Assembly: GCA_947561585.1 (NCBI GenBank)
Contig: CANNZV010001475.1
Coordinates: forward strand, 87,731-151,730
Origin: Caprella mutica
Taxonomy: Eukaryota > Arthropoda > Malacostraca > Amphipoda > Caprellidae
Direction: 5' to 3'
Length of the DNA stretch: 64,000 bases
A program made the position numbers and the translations under genes. The first letter of the stretch is position 1. Each line of letters starts with the position of its first letter. Below the pieces are notes generated by a model. It was not told the origin of the DNA and did no database searches. It saw only the letters and a list, made by a program, of their open reading frames with translations. Positions 42,941 to 53,761 of this stretch are shown here, piece after piece.

Positions 42941-44333
42941 GACTTTGAATGACGTTTCGAATTGCTGACTATTTTGTGTAATAATTCTTGCTAGTCTTCT
43001 TCTAAAGGTTCTACTCTATTGTTTTTATCTTTCTTAGTCTTAATTACGATTCTAATCGAAGCCATATACGGTAACACTAACAATCTAGTAGGTTAATGTT
43101 ATTTTTTCTGAGCAGCTTGTAGCTAAGAAATAGTTTTAATTACCAAACTGATGAATAATGTAAATATTACCAAAGGTTGTACTACATTATATGAAAGCTT
43201 GTCAAACTAGAGCCTGTTGATTGTGCCTTCCACGCAAAGATCTATTTATTATAGCTACTATAGAAACAACTTGTTGACGTCCAATTAGAAACGTTTGAAA
43301 ACTAGGGTACCTATTTATAGAGGTTGTTACGATCAAAATGTTGACTGACTGGAGTGCATTATTTCTGTGCCAATTAAATAGATTAGGTAATTATGGTATA
43401 GAAATTGAAATTAAGTTACCGCTTCCACATTAATATGTATTGCTGTAGTGTTTTGATACCGCCTCTTGTTTTCAATTAACTAGTGTTACCTAAGACTGTA
43501 TTAAGCAGTATTAGTCTAGTTCTGAGGTTTACTAGTTAGCTAAGTAATTATTCTAATGCTTTCTCTACTTATCTTTCTTTGTTTCTGATCTCTTTAAATA
43601 CTCTCATTTTTTTCTATCTGTGGTATATTTTGACTCTCAAATTTTAATTAACCTGTAATGTACTTTTTAAGTTTCAGTCTTCGTTAAATGAAATGATTTC
43701 TTCCATAGAAAATGCCAATGAAAAATATACTAAATCACTTTAAAATGGTATCTATTTCTCTTCTATTAGGTTAGTATTAATTAACTCGAAAACTACTTAT
43801 TATATATTAACCTTGTCTGTTATTAATATTTATATGTTAGAAAATAAGTCGTTAGTTCGTAAGAAAAAAATTATAATCACTGCAAACACAATTAAATTTA
43901 AATAATATATTCTTTTTGATATCGAATTATTTCTTTCATCATCTGTTGCATTCGCTTTTATTTGTTGCTCCGAAATGCTTAACTAGATTTCTGATAGATG
44001 ACTTTGTTCATGGAGAAACTTTCCGTTCTGACTTCTTCTTAGAGGTCCCTTGTATTTAACTTCCTTTTGACGTCAATCGAAGCAGACGTTAAACCCCCTA
44101 CTAAATTAACTATCTAAATTCCTTCCACACATCCCTACTTCTCATGGATTGTACATATTAGAGTAGCTAATAGTGGTAGCTAATGACTACATGCCACTTA
44201 ACGCGTTAGATTGGACTAAATGTTAAATTAACAGCGCCTTTATATCGTTAAGAATTAAACTCTACAGATCTAAAGTCTACTTCATTATCCTAACTATCCT
44301 TGGTGTTAATAGTGTTAAAGCTACATAAAACTT
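42941..44333. other. Intergenic; dispersed repeat copy at 43,995-44,105
   Basis: AT-rich DNA without genes. 43,995-44,105 repeats the family seen at 130-300 (shared 'cccttgtattt', 'ttccttttgacgtca', 'gaagcagacgttaaacc'). No other structure seen. Confidence 0.45.
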
Positions 44334-44759
44334 CGGATCAGGTTAAGATCATGCACCCCAGATGTTATTGGGGTGTATGATCTTTAAAAGCTTTTCACTG
44401 GGGTGTATGATCTTAAGATTAAATGAATGATTAATAGGAGTAATTTAACATTTTTTTTAATATTACAATTTATTAAAAAAAACAGATAAAACAATAGCAA
44501 ACAAGAATGAGAAACTACACATCTAAAAGTCTTCAATAGCCTCTTTTCAGTCTTCTCCTTCATCCATCGTTTGTATGACTTTAACTGAATCGCTTTTCAC
44601 AAGAGGAAGAACTATTTTTAGAAATACTTAGGGAGGTATAAAGTATAAACGATGATATTAACTCCAATATATAACACCCTCTGTTGTGTCACAGATACAG
44701 GCAAAGAGGCATTCTTGGGTGCAAACTTTTTACTGGGGTGCATGATCTTAACAAGATCC
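44334..44759. mobile_element. 426-bp MITE with GGTTAAGATCATGCACCCCA-type ends
   Basis: Terminal inverted repeats of about 30 bp (GGATC(A/T)(G/T)GTTAAGATCATG, then caccccag). A direct AAAACTT flanks it (44,327-44,333 and 44,760-44,766). The word ggggtgtatgatctt recurs internally. Seven or eight bp of duplication would fit a hAT-type element. Non-coding. Confidence 0.75.
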
Positions 44760-44774
44760 AAAACTTTTAGTAAT

Positions 44775-45474
44775 TGATAGAACTCTTTATTCTAGTTCTA
44801 TAGGTTCTTTGCCTAAGGTAACTTGCAGAAGTATACTACAAGTTTCTTTAGTCTTAGGGCCTGAAGAGCCTTATGGTTGAACAGTTTAATAATTGAGATA
44901 AGAGAGTAGATAAATGGGGATATAAAACACTTGTAAGAAACGAAACATTCACTATTCAATACTGTCGATAAAATTTAGTACAACAAATTTTGAGTCTAAG
45001 TAAGAGTTGAGACGAGGGAATTTCTCACGAGAGAACTTAGTCACAACTAGGAATCCGATTTCACACTCCTTCTAGTTAGGTGATAGATCCTTATATACCT
45101 TAACTACTCTCCAACCTTCTAGGTACAAGGTTAGGGTACGTCAAGGTTTTGAGTTAACTTTCATTGTGTTAGTACGGATACCACTAATTGCTTTGTTGTT
45201 CTAGCGAAAATTCTTGCAGGAAATTAGATGAATTCTTGCAGGTAATTAGAGGTTCCATTGTCCCTTGTGATAGTAACTAATTACTACTAATTGTCTTGTT
45301 TTTCTCGCTTAAACTCTAGCAGGTAATTAGAGGTAATTAGACACTCGCTATCATAAAAACATTTTGTTAACATTACTGGTATTACTGGTAGTGAAAGTAA
45401 TATCTACTATTATATCTACGTGAAGTTCTACTATCTACTTTAAAGCTGAAGCTTGGTGAAGTTTGGTTGTTACA
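44775..45474 (-). repeat. 3' LTR of the retroelement
   Basis: 700 bp from TGATAGAACTC to GGTTGTTACA (as read on the + strand). Matches 54,989-55,688 base for base except a G/A difference at about 45,457. Confidence 0.95.
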
Positions 45475-45484
45475 CATTCCCCGC
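45475..45484 (-). other. Probable polypurine tract
   Basis: On the minus strand GCGGGGAATG directly precedes the 3' LTR. This is the position where plus-strand DNA priming occurs in LTR elements. It is short and the first C is not a purine, so the exact limits are uncertain. Confidence 0.5.
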
Positions 45485-46331
45485 GAAAAATGAAAAAAAA
45501 AATAATAAGCGTTAAGCATAACCTTATTATTTTTTTTTTATTATCTAAATTATTCCAATATAATTTTCAATGATGTCCTCATCATGTTTACTAGCGAAGC
45601 GATAAATACCAGTTAGTTGCAACATCTAAGTTATAAATTCCTTAAACAACAATGTTTATACTCTTGATTCAAATTGCATAGTAATAGAAAATATGTGTTG
45701 TATTTGTGTGTGTTGATGTTCTGTCTTCCATGGTCCTTGCGGATGCGCTGCTGGGCGTCTGAGGACTAGTGGAAGGTCACGTCCTTGCAATGTAGGTCAC
45801 GTCCTTGCCTTCTGCTGAGGTTCCTCCCAACCAGTTATGTCATTGCGATTGGTTACGCGTGTTGTAGTTCGGAGATCGAAACGTTTACTCAGGAACGTGT
45901 GTATGTGTGTATGGAATGAACAAATTAATTAATACATTATATAACTTAATCAATTAGTTTAGCTATTTGTGATTGACCTTTAAACTTAGCCTTGGACGAA
46001 GAAGGTGTGAGTTAATCACCAACCATTGTCTTCAACGTGGTTCCATGAATAAAGTTATGCAATACACAAATAACTAAACATGTATTTCATATTTAACCAT
46101 TTCACATATTACATTCATTATTACAATAGCTATATGTATATTCAAGAGTTTTGCACATTATATATTTAGCATCAATATTCTTAACCTTATTTAATACTAC
46201 TTGGTTAGTTCAAACAATCATGATTATATATAAAGCGTAAATACTACTTGGTTAGTTCAAACAATCATGATTATATATAAAGCGTAAAGGATATAGCATA
46301 ATATAGTATCCTTAATATTATTATGTCCTGT
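45485..46331 (-). other. Retroelement 3' non-coding region, with 47-bp tandem duplication
   Basis: Between env and the 3' LTR. It contains an A/T homopolymer hairpin (about 45,490-45,540) and an exact 47-bp tandem duplication at 46,193-46,286. No ORF. Confidence 0.75.
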
Positions 46332-48527
46332 TTAGTAGTTATTATAAGCTTTCAATGGAATTTCAGTTACACTGTTTTGGGAGTCAGAGAGTGAAGGATA
46401 TAACTTAGTTTTGGTGTTGGTCCCTATTGTCCTTGACGATTGTTTTGACCTATTAGAGTCTCGTGGCCTATTTCTAGAACGGTTCCTTATTGTCCTTACC
46501 GACTTCTTCACTTTCTTACTTCCTGCTGTTAGTCTCTTACCTACTGAAGATCTGACTGAGCTGGCACTGTTTAAACTTTTCAATGATATATTGTCTACGT
46601 CATTCCTAATCTTTCCCAATTTGTGTCTCACTCTACGGAAACTGTTTCTCAATGGCAAGGTTAGTGAGTCTCTAGATGAAAATGTCTTCCCTGTTTCTAA
46701 GTCTCTGTCCTGAACTCCTTTCCTTTCTCTATATTTCAGGAAATAAAGAATCAATACCAATAACAAATTTATGATTACCAATACTAATAAACTTCCTTGT
46801 GTTACTATCGAATAAGTTTGTACTTCTTCGATGGTGAGATCCATGTCATCAAAAGGTATTACGAATGGATTATTGGATGGTAATTCATCTATCAATTCTT
46901 TTATAGTTTCATGGACTGTGAAACTTTCATTTATATTTATAATTGGTAAGTCTGTGATATCAAACGGGTTTTTCCTCTTCTCTGTCACTAAACGTTCAAT
47001 ATCTATTTCATGTCTCAGTTTTGCATGCCATGTTACCTGCTCAGTTTTTATGTCACAGTTAAGTGGCACGTAATGTAACCCTAATAAGTTATCTCTCACT
47101 ATACCTGTTGGACATTCTAACTCAATAGGCATTCTAGTCACAGTGTATATTAGTCGGTTAGTTGTTGTGCTTTCCAAGTAAAATCCATCTTTTGTTCCTA
47201 ATTTCTTAAAGTTACAAAGTTGAACTATTGTTTCGACGTCACCTAAAAATGCAGCTAATTCACATGAACTGTGATTAAATATCTACGCTGGTTCTGTCGT
47301 TCGTAATATATGCGTTTGATTATCTAATGAATATAAGTTTGTCTTGTCTGTACTTATATACTGTTTACTATCAAACAAAAACGTGTTCTGAACGATTGGT
47401 ATGACTAACCTGTTTTCCAACTTCATTGGGTGAGGAGTTAACGTTACTACCTTCTATTTCTGTTTATATACTAATGGGATTTGTGCCATGAATTCTAGTC
47501 TTCCTAGATTCTTAATAGTTATGTAAGCAAGTAATTGATCTATCGTGAATCTATCTATATTTTCTATGGGAAATTATAACTCTGGATAAAACTTGAGTCC
47601 TTCCTCTACCACTGCTCTAATTGTTTTAACGTCTAACATAACGGTATTCAAGTTTCCCGATCTAAGTAACGTCAATGTATTCTCTGTTATTCGAATGAGC
47701 ATTATAGCTTGGAGACAAGCCTGTTTCAACTGGTCGAAGTTCCAGTTAAACATCTGTCTACGTTCACTATTTTCTAGAGCATTGTTTAAATTTTTCAAGA
47801 TCACTTTTACGTCTCTAATCGAATCTGACGTATTCTTAGCTAGCATGTCAATACGGCTATTAGTGATATGAATCTTTTTATCTACCTTTGAGATATTTTC
47901 ATTTATAGTTTTAATCTCGTCAGTGTGATCGGTCCCTCCAAATAGAGATCCGACTACTCCTCCCCCTATTGCTCCTACTGCTAATCCAACTCCCAGTCCT
48001 ACAAAAGCTTGTGGGTCATTAGGATTAACTATACCCTGCGGTCTGGCTTCACCTAGGTACGAGGCTACGTTATTTGGATTGTCATTGTTTTCGTTGTCCA
48101 ACATAGTCCAGGTTTTGTTCAGTCTTTGTTGCAGTTTTCCATAATTTGCGTTTATTTCGTCGTGTAAACTTTAACACAGCATATTGAAATTTAGATAATC
48201 TACAATTTCTATGTAAGACATTTCTATCTTAAAAAGTACAAATGAGATTCTACGAACAAAAAGATCATTCTCCTTAACACTACCTAGAACCATCGAACCA
48301 AGAAGAGACTCTATGGTTTTGTGTGTTAAATGGAGGTTCAGAATTATCTGTTTGCACAAATCTGTGACGAATTTTAATTGAATTGGAGCTAAAAGTATCA
48401 CACCTTCCGTCCTGGCCGATCCGTCCCACTGCCAAGCTGACATAGGTACTACGTCTGCCGCCAGGGTTGCACAACAGACACAGCTGAGCGCGGCGATGGC
48501 CTGGGGCGCCCACACTGAAAGGTCCAT
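46332..48527 (-). pseudogene. Env-like gene, interrupted by in-frame stops
   Basis: Three open segments in one frame: 48,527-48,171, 48,104-47,574 and 47,177-46,332. They are separated by TAA at 48,171-48,173 and at 47,574-47,576, with at least one further break before 47,178. The first starts with ATG and a hydrophobic signal-peptide-like leader. The second holds a Gly/Val/Ala-rich hydrophobic stretch resembling a fusion peptide, then coiled-coil-like heptads. The third has one transmembrane helix and a basic, Ser/Arg-rich tail. This layout fits class I-like envelope proteins of insect errantiviruses. As read it cannot make a full protein. Confidence 0.75.
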
Positions 48528-48626
48528 ATGTGTTAAATCTAGTACATATATATATATATCTTTATAGTAACTTACATTCTATTTTCAATACATTAATTCT
48601 TATACATTAAATTTACTCCCGTTACA

Positions 48627-50795
48627 TTACCGGGGCCTTAAGTTATACGTTCGCTTCATTTTAGGCTTGGTTATCGTTTTTACTTCTTTTTCAGCTTCTA
48701 TCTCTACTTCATCAGGTTTTATTTGTATCGCATGTCTGGCAATTAATTTGTCCGGATGGATCACGTATGTCTCCGTTGATCCTACTTTTCGTATTTTTAT
48801 CCGGTTTCCTTGTTTGTCCGCGACAACGAACGGTCCTGTTATTGGCATATCTAGTTTTCGATGACTAACTTGTTTTTTCAGATTAGCATATACACGACTG
48901 CCTACCGTTATATCTTTGTTTGTTCGATTTTGATTAGTATTTTGCGTCACGGTTGCCTGAATTTTCTCCAGATGCTTTTTACAATGTTCCCGAATCTGCG
49001 TAACTCGCCTTAGTCTACTAGCTAGATCATCTTCACCATAATCTAGACGCGGCGGTACCAACGACTCTGTCGGGCTGTCGAACCCAAATAACGCAAAGAA
49101 AGGTGTTTCTCCTAACGAAGCGTTATAACTGTTATTGATTGCTAATTGAATGACTGGCATTAGTTCGTCCCAGTCGTTTACTGCTAGCATATTCGTATAT
49201 ATCCTAAGCAATTTTGCCGTCTCCCTATTTATTCGTTCTGCTAAACCTTGAGACTGAGGATGATACGGAACTATTTCCTTCTTCTTGATGTTATAATACT
49301 GGCAGAATTTTGCCATTTTTTCTCCTACATATTCAGGTGCATTGTCGCTTAGCAATACCTCGAATGATCCATATTGCGCTATCACCATCCTCAGGGCTTC
49401 TAGAATACTGTCTACTTCTTTATTTGGGATTGGCCATAAGACCGTATACCTTGTGCAGTAATCTCTAAATGATATTATATACCTATTACCCTTCTCCGTG
49501 ATTGGTAACGGTCCGAGGATATCTGTTGTGACCGCTGAGAACGGTTTTCCTGGAATGGGATATTCACCTTGCGGTATGGGTTTCGGGGTGGTTTTCGCTC
49601 TCAAGCACGGCTCGCATTGCGCGATAAACCCCTCTATTAGATTAGTTTCCTGTTTGTTGTAGAAACTTTTCCGGAACGTCTTCATGGTCCTTCTTTGTCC
49701 CTTATGCCCCGCGGTTGTATCGTTATGTACTATACTGAAAGCTTTGTGCATTAGATTGTCGGGTATATACGGTACTAGATAAGTATCTGTTAAATGGTGT
49801 GCTCGGGTAATTTTACGGACAACGTAAATTATATCTCTTAGTATTTTATACCGCTCTATCTTACCCGTTGGGTCTATTTTGGTTTCTTTCATGTCTTTTC
49901 TTATCCTTTGACATTGTAGATCCTTTTTCTGTCCCTTTCGTAGTTCTAATTCCGTCCAGCTTACCTTAGGTGGTAGGTATGATTGTAACCCTCCTTCCTC
50001 TTGGTCACTGGTTTCGGTTTCCCCGTTCTGGGTTTCTGGTTCCCCGTTCTGGGTTTCTGTTTTCCCGTTCTGGGTTTCTGTTTTCCCGTTCTGGGTTTCT
50101 TCCAATGCATTCACTTTCTCAATCAGTTTTTCATCCAGCGATAACGGTACATCCTCACATTGTTTCTCGATCTCTACTAGTCTTGATAATACATCTGCAA
50201 ACAGGTTTTCCTTACCCGGTAGGTATTTTAACTGTATCTTATACTCTTGAGCTAAGAGCATCCAACGGTTAATTGCGTGATCCTTCGTTGTTTTGTGGAT
50301 GATGTTTACCAACGGCTTATGGTCACTGTAAACAGTGACGTTGTAGTGGAGTATCAGTGTCCTGAACTGCTCCAACGCAAAAATCAGTGCTAAGGCCTCT
50401 CTTTTGGTGGTGGAGTACTGCCTTTGAGCGCTGTTGAGACTCTTCGATACAAAGGAAATAGGGTGCAGTATCCCCTGTTTGGTTTGCATCAAAACCGCAC
50501 CTAGACCCCTGTCCGAAGCATCGGTGAAGAGGAACCAGTCTTTTCCGAAGTCAGGAAAAGCTAATACAGGTGGAGAACATAGTTTCTCCTTCAGCGTATC
50601 TACTGCCTTCTTTTCTTCCTCTCCCCATTTAAACTTTACTCCCTTCTTAAGGAGCTGATACAAAGGGTCTGCTATTTGTGCGAACTGTCGCACGAAACGC
50701 CTGTAGTAATTGGTTGCTCCAAGGAATGACTGGACGGTTTTCCTTGAAGTTGGGTAGGGTAGATTTTTCACGCTTCTGATCCTTTCTTCATTCAT
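48627..50795 (-). CDS. pol: pol, second part: RT end, RNase H, integrase
   Basis: 722 codons. The RT connection (S-F-L-G-A-T-N-Y-Y-R-R-F) leads to RNase H with F-T-D-A-S-D-R-G-L-G-A-V. Integrase follows, with an H-x-H/C-x2-C zinc domain (about 49,610-49,730), then the catalytic D (T-T-D-I-L-G-P, about 49,530), D (L-S-D-N-A-P-E, about 49,345) and E (A-E-R-I-N-R-E, about 49,230). The C-terminal domain has a G-P-F-V-V pattern and ends K-R-T-Y-N-L-R-P-R. A Thr/Glu/Asn-Gly repeat block interrupts the RNase H-integrase linker (50,000-50,100). It is in a different frame from the upstream part, so the first codon here is not a true start. Confidence 0.92.
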   Translation of the reverse strand: MNEERIRSVKNLPYPTSRKTVQSFLGATNYYRRFVRQFAQIADPLYQLLKKGVKFKWGEEEKKAVDTLKEKLCSPPVLAFPDFGKDWFLFTDASDRGLGAVLMQTKQGILHPISFVSKSLNSAQRQYSTTKREALALIFALEQFRTLILHYNVTVYSDHKPLVNIIHKTTKDHAINRWMLLAQEYKIQLKYLPGKENLFADVLSRLVEIEKQCEDVPLSLDEKLIEKVNALEETQNGKTETQNGKTETQNGEPETQNGETETSDQEEGGLQSYLPPKVSWTELELRKGQKKDLQCQRIRKDMKETKIDPTGKIERYKILRDIIYVVRKITRAHHLTDTYLVPYIPDNLMHKAFSIVHNDTTAGHKGQRRTMKTFRKSFYNKQETNLIEGFIAQCEPCLRAKTTPKPIPQGEYPIPGKPFSAVTTDILGPLPITEKGNRYIISFRDYCTRYTVLWPIPNKEVDSILEALRMVIAQYGSFEVLLSDNAPEYVGEKMAKFCQYYNIKKKEIVPYHPQSQGLAERINRETAKLLRIYTNMLAVNDWDELMPVIQLAINNSYNASLGETPFFALFGFDSPTESLVPPRLDYGEDDLASRLRRVTQIREHCKKHLEKIQATVTQNTNQNRTNKDITVGSRVYANLKKQVSHRKLDMPITGPFVVADKQGNRIKIRKVGSTETYVIHPDKLIARHAIQIKPDEVEIEAEKEVKTITKPKMKRTYNLRPR

Positions 50796-52423
50796 CTTAA
50801 GACCGTCTCGATTATAGTGTATCCTAGGAATTTGACTTCTGTCGTGAAGAAATCACATTTCTTTACTTTAATCTTTAGGTTGACTTCTGCCAACCTTTGT
50901 AGTACCTCTTCTAATTTTGATAAATGCGACTCTTCGTCTTCCGAGAAGACCAGGATATCGTCCATATACGACAGACATTCCACTCCGATCACTTCATACA
51001 GCGCCTCGTTGATCACTCTACTGAAGAACCCGGGTGCCGTGGACAATCCAAACGGCATACGGGCATACTCATACTTAGAGTTACCAACAGTAAAGGCGGT
51101 CTTGTATTGATCTCTCGGACAGATTGAAATCTGGTTGTAGGCACTAGCCAAATCAAGAGAAGACATGAACGTCGTATGTTTTATGGACGATATAATTTCT
51201 GATATTTTGGGAATTGGGAATTTTAAGGGTACAAGTTTTTTGTTCAATTCCCTGTAGTCAAGACAGGGTCTTATGCTTCCATCGGGCTTTTTTACGATCA
51301 ACATCGGTGCGTTGTAGTTGCTCTTCGACTTGTGAATTATCTTCTCCTTTAATAATTTCTTGATTTCCTTGTTGAGTGGTTCCTGTTCTGCCACTGGTAT
51401 CTGATAAGGTCTTTTGTTGACTATCTCGTCATCCGTAAGTGGAAGTTGCAGTTGCTCTCCTAGGTAATGGCCTAGAGGCTCTCCTTCCTGCCAACATACC
51501 TGTCGGTAGGTGTTGAGTAGCTTCAGCACCCTCGACTTCATCTCCTTATTTGGACATCTTATGTCTTCCATCCTTAAAGGTGGCAGCTCCTGTTGTCCTT
51601 CTCTCTCCGGTTGACCCACGTCCTTTGACGTTAGTTGATTTATGTTTTCTGAACTTACCACTTCTGCTGTGGATAGCAGCGATCCTTGTTTCCAGACGAC
51701 ATCGTGATCTATTAAGTTAGCTACACTTATCACAATTTTATTTCCTTCCACCTGCGTCACCGTGTTGGCAATTACCAGTCCGGTCCTGGTTTGACGACGG
51801 TGGACCAGAATCTCCTGTTGATCCCGTAGTCCTTTTGCTGAAATATGGCAGGTGAGGGTATTCACCGAATTAGCCGGAATTTTAAGAGTTTCCTTGAGAT
51901 GTATGTTCCTGGGTGTTTCTACTATCCTTCTATCTTCTCTGTTTTCCTCGATTACATTTATTTTGGCATGAGTTTCTCCATATTCAAATTCAGTAGATAA
52001 AATCTGCATGCTCATTTGGGTTAGCTGAGGTTCTTTTCCTTGACTTTCCCCTTTATTCGTAAAGTTTATCTTCTGTTCTGGGAAATTTAATATAGTATGC
52101 TGTAACACGTTCATTCCAAGTAGGATCTGAAATTTGAGGTCTCTGTTATTCTTGAAGACAAGGAATTCCCCTAGAAATTGTCCCCCTGGAGTTTTTATTA
52201 CTAACTCCAACTTTCCTTTAATTGGGATTTCTTTACTTTGAGCGTCTAACACTCTTCTATTTTGTGGTTTCAATTTAATTCCTTTGCCCATTTTTTCTAT
52301 CAATTTCTCGCTGAGAAGGCTTATTGTTGCGCCGGTATCTATAATTCCTTTTCGTTTTTGTCCGTTAAAGATAATTCTTACTGTGGGACTATGCCTCCTT
52401 CCGGCGTCTTGTGCTCCTCTTAG
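50792..52423 (-). CDS. pol: pol, first part: protease and RT
   Basis: Open from the codon after the gag UGA. An aspartic protease with I-I-D-T-G-A-T-I-S at about 52,330 is followed by reverse transcriptase with P-C-L-D-Y-R-E-L-N, F-S-S/M-S-S-L-D-L-A-S-A-Y, P-F-G-L-S-T-A-P and the catalytic S-Y-M-D-D-I-L-V-F (about 50,950). It terminates at 50,792 just after F-L-G-Y-T-I, where the frame changes relative to the second part. It is in the same frame as gag, which suggests expression by reading through the gag stop. Confidence 0.9.
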   Translation of the reverse strand, partial: LRGAQDAGRRHSPTVRIIFNGQKRKGIIDTGATISLLSEKLIEKMGKGIKLKPQNRRVLDAQSKEIPIKGKLELVIKTPGGQFLGEFLVFKNNRDLKFQILLGMNVLQHTILNFPEQKINFTNKGESQGKEPQLTQMSMQILSTEFEYGETHAKINVIEENREDRRIVETPRNIHLKETLKIPANSVNTLTCHISAKGLRDQQEILVHRRQTRTGLVIANTVTQVEGNKIVISVANLIDHDVVWKQGSLLSTAEVVSSENINQLTSKDVGQPEREGQQELPPLRMEDIRCPNKEMKSRVLKLLNTYRQVCWQEGEPLGHYLGEQLQLPLTDDEIVNKRPYQIPVAEQEPLNKEIKKLLKEKIIHKSKSNYNAPMLIVKKPDGSIRPCLDYRELNKKLVPLKFPIPKISEIISSIKHTTFMSSLDLASAYNQISICPRDQYKTAFTVGNSKYEYARMPFGLSTAPGFFSRVINEALYEVIGVECLSYMDDILVFSEDEESHLSKLEEVLQRLAEVNLKIKVKKCDFFTTEVKFLGYTIIETVLR

Positions 52424-52426
52424 TCA
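52421..52426 (-). promoter_or_regulatory. UGA CUA stop context at the gag-pol junction
   Basis: On the minus strand gag ends GAA TGA CTA AGA, and the same frame stays open from CTA through protease and RT. UGA followed by CUA is an experimentally known leaky stop context in viral and cellular readthrough. Most gypsy elements instead use a frameshift or a single ORF. This is an inference from frame and context; no product is shown. Confidence 0.6.
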
Positions 52427-53761
52427 TTCGCTCTCGTCTGACTCTATATGGTCAGGTGAGTCTTCTTCTTCTTGTACTTGGTTTATTTGCTCCCGTTTCC
52501 TATCATTATACCGATATTGTTGGGGCTTGTTCCCGGACCTTGTCCGACATTGTTTCTTTGTGTGGCCTCTGCGACCGCATTGTCCGCAGTTAGCGCGACA
52601 TTTTTCTTCCTCATGGTTGTTCCTCCCACAGTTGTAGCAGTAAGGTACTCCATCCTTCCGCCTTTTCCTGCAGTCTTTTATTTGATGACCTTTCTTGTTG
52701 CAGTAATTACAATTGTTTATTTTGTTGTTTTTGGTTTTGCAGTCGCGGGCCCAATGACCTGATCTCCCACAGTAGAAACAATTCTGTTCTCCACGGTTGG
52801 ATCTCTTGGGTTCCGCTTGCATTGCGTACAGCACTTCTGAGGTAGCTACAGGCGTCCTTTTCCTTTGATTCGCCTCCTGCGTAGCGTCTTCCTTCTTTGA
52901 CCAATTTATCGCTTCCGCCATTAGAGTGGTGGAAGTGGTATCTGGAGTAATCTTCGCTACTTTTTTGTATACAGGTTCTGGAAGGCGCACAGACATGACC
53001 AGGTGCATGAGAAGGTTCTGAAGGATCTCTCCCAGCCCAATTTGAGGTGCTCTCCCTTCTATCGCGGTTGGTTCCTCTTCTCCAGCTGGTGGTTCCTCTG
53101 GTCCTTCGGGTTCCGACTCATCTTGCGGTTCTGGAGGTTGTGGTGGTGATCTTGCTGACGTTGACGCCTCCGGTGTTGTCGCCCTGGTCAGTCTGATGTC
53201 CACATCTGGATCCTCCTCATCGCTTCCTCCTTCATCATCCTGAGGCGGTGGCCCCCCGGGTCTGGCTCTTCTCTCCCTAGCTAATATTCGCGGCTCTGCT
53301 ACTACACTATGGGCTCCTATACGGAGGGCGCGCATTTTTTTATTACAAAGATATGCGTCTACTACCGAGCGACTCTGGGCTTGTAACTGCGCGATATCTG
53401 TAACGGGATTTTCAAGCCCGTTTTTTAGCAACGCGGCTGCGGCAACCTTTAGATCGGAGGTTGCAAAACACGGGTATATTTTCAACAAATCACTACATAA
53501 TTGTCTATAAGAGATCGGTTTTCCCGCATAAGAAGCGATATACTTTCTTGCGTCGCCAACATTCGGGTCAATTAGCGAATTTAAGATTCGCACTTTCTGA
53601 CCATCCTCTTGGATGTTGTGTAGGGCAATGTGCCCATCAACAGCGCGTAGGAAGTTACGAATATCTATGGTCTGCCCAGATCCCGGAGCTTCACCACTAC
53701 ATGGAAGTCCTGAGAACCTAGGTAGTCCATCTAAGATAGTAACTTGACGCAGCTGTTGCAT
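52424..53761 (-). CDS. gag: gag, four zinc knuckles
   Basis: 445 codons from ATG at 53,761. The N-terminal half is capsid-like with a helical composition. Then comes an acidic, Pro/Glu-rich linker, and four zinc knuckles near the C-terminus between about 52,790 and 52,550: C-F-Y-C-G-R-S-G-H-W-A-R-D-C, C-N-Y-C-N-K-K-G-H-Q-I-K-D-C, C-Y-N-C-G-R-N-N-H-E-E-E-K-C and C-G-Q-C-G-R-R-G-H-T-K-K-Q-C. Four knuckles are more than the usual one to three. The frame is intact and ends at UGA, directly followed by open pol frame. Confidence 0.92.
   Translation of the reverse strand: MQQLRQVTILDGLPRFSGLPCSGEAPGSGQTIDIRNFLRAVDGHIALHNIQEDGQKVRILNSLIDPNVGDARKYIASYAGKPISYRQLCSDLLKIYPCFATSDLKVAAAALLKNGLENPVTDIAQLQAQSRSVVDAYLCNKKMRALRIGAHSVVAEPRILARERRARPGGPPPQDDEGGSDEEDPDVDIRLTRATTPEASTSARSPPQPPEPQDESEPEGPEEPPAGEEEPTAIEGRAPQIGLGEILQNLLMHLVMSVRLPEPVYKKVAKITPDTTSTTLMAEAINWSKKEDATQEANQRKRTPVATSEVLYAMQAEPKRSNRGEQNCFYCGRSGHWARDCKTKNNKINNCNYCNKKGHQIKDCRKRRKDGVPYCYNCGRNNHEEEKCRANCGQCGRRGHTKKQCRTRSGNKPQQYRYNDRKREQINQVQEEEDSPDHIESDESE

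Noticed and set aside
49970..50272. Plus-strand ORF across pol
   Set aside because: Shadow of the Thr/Glu/Asn-Gly repeat in the pol linker on the opposite strand.
50790..50830. Programmed frameshift within RT
   Set aside because: The frame change falls inside the RT/RNase H connection, where known elements do not shift. A simple small indel or a sequencing error is more likely.
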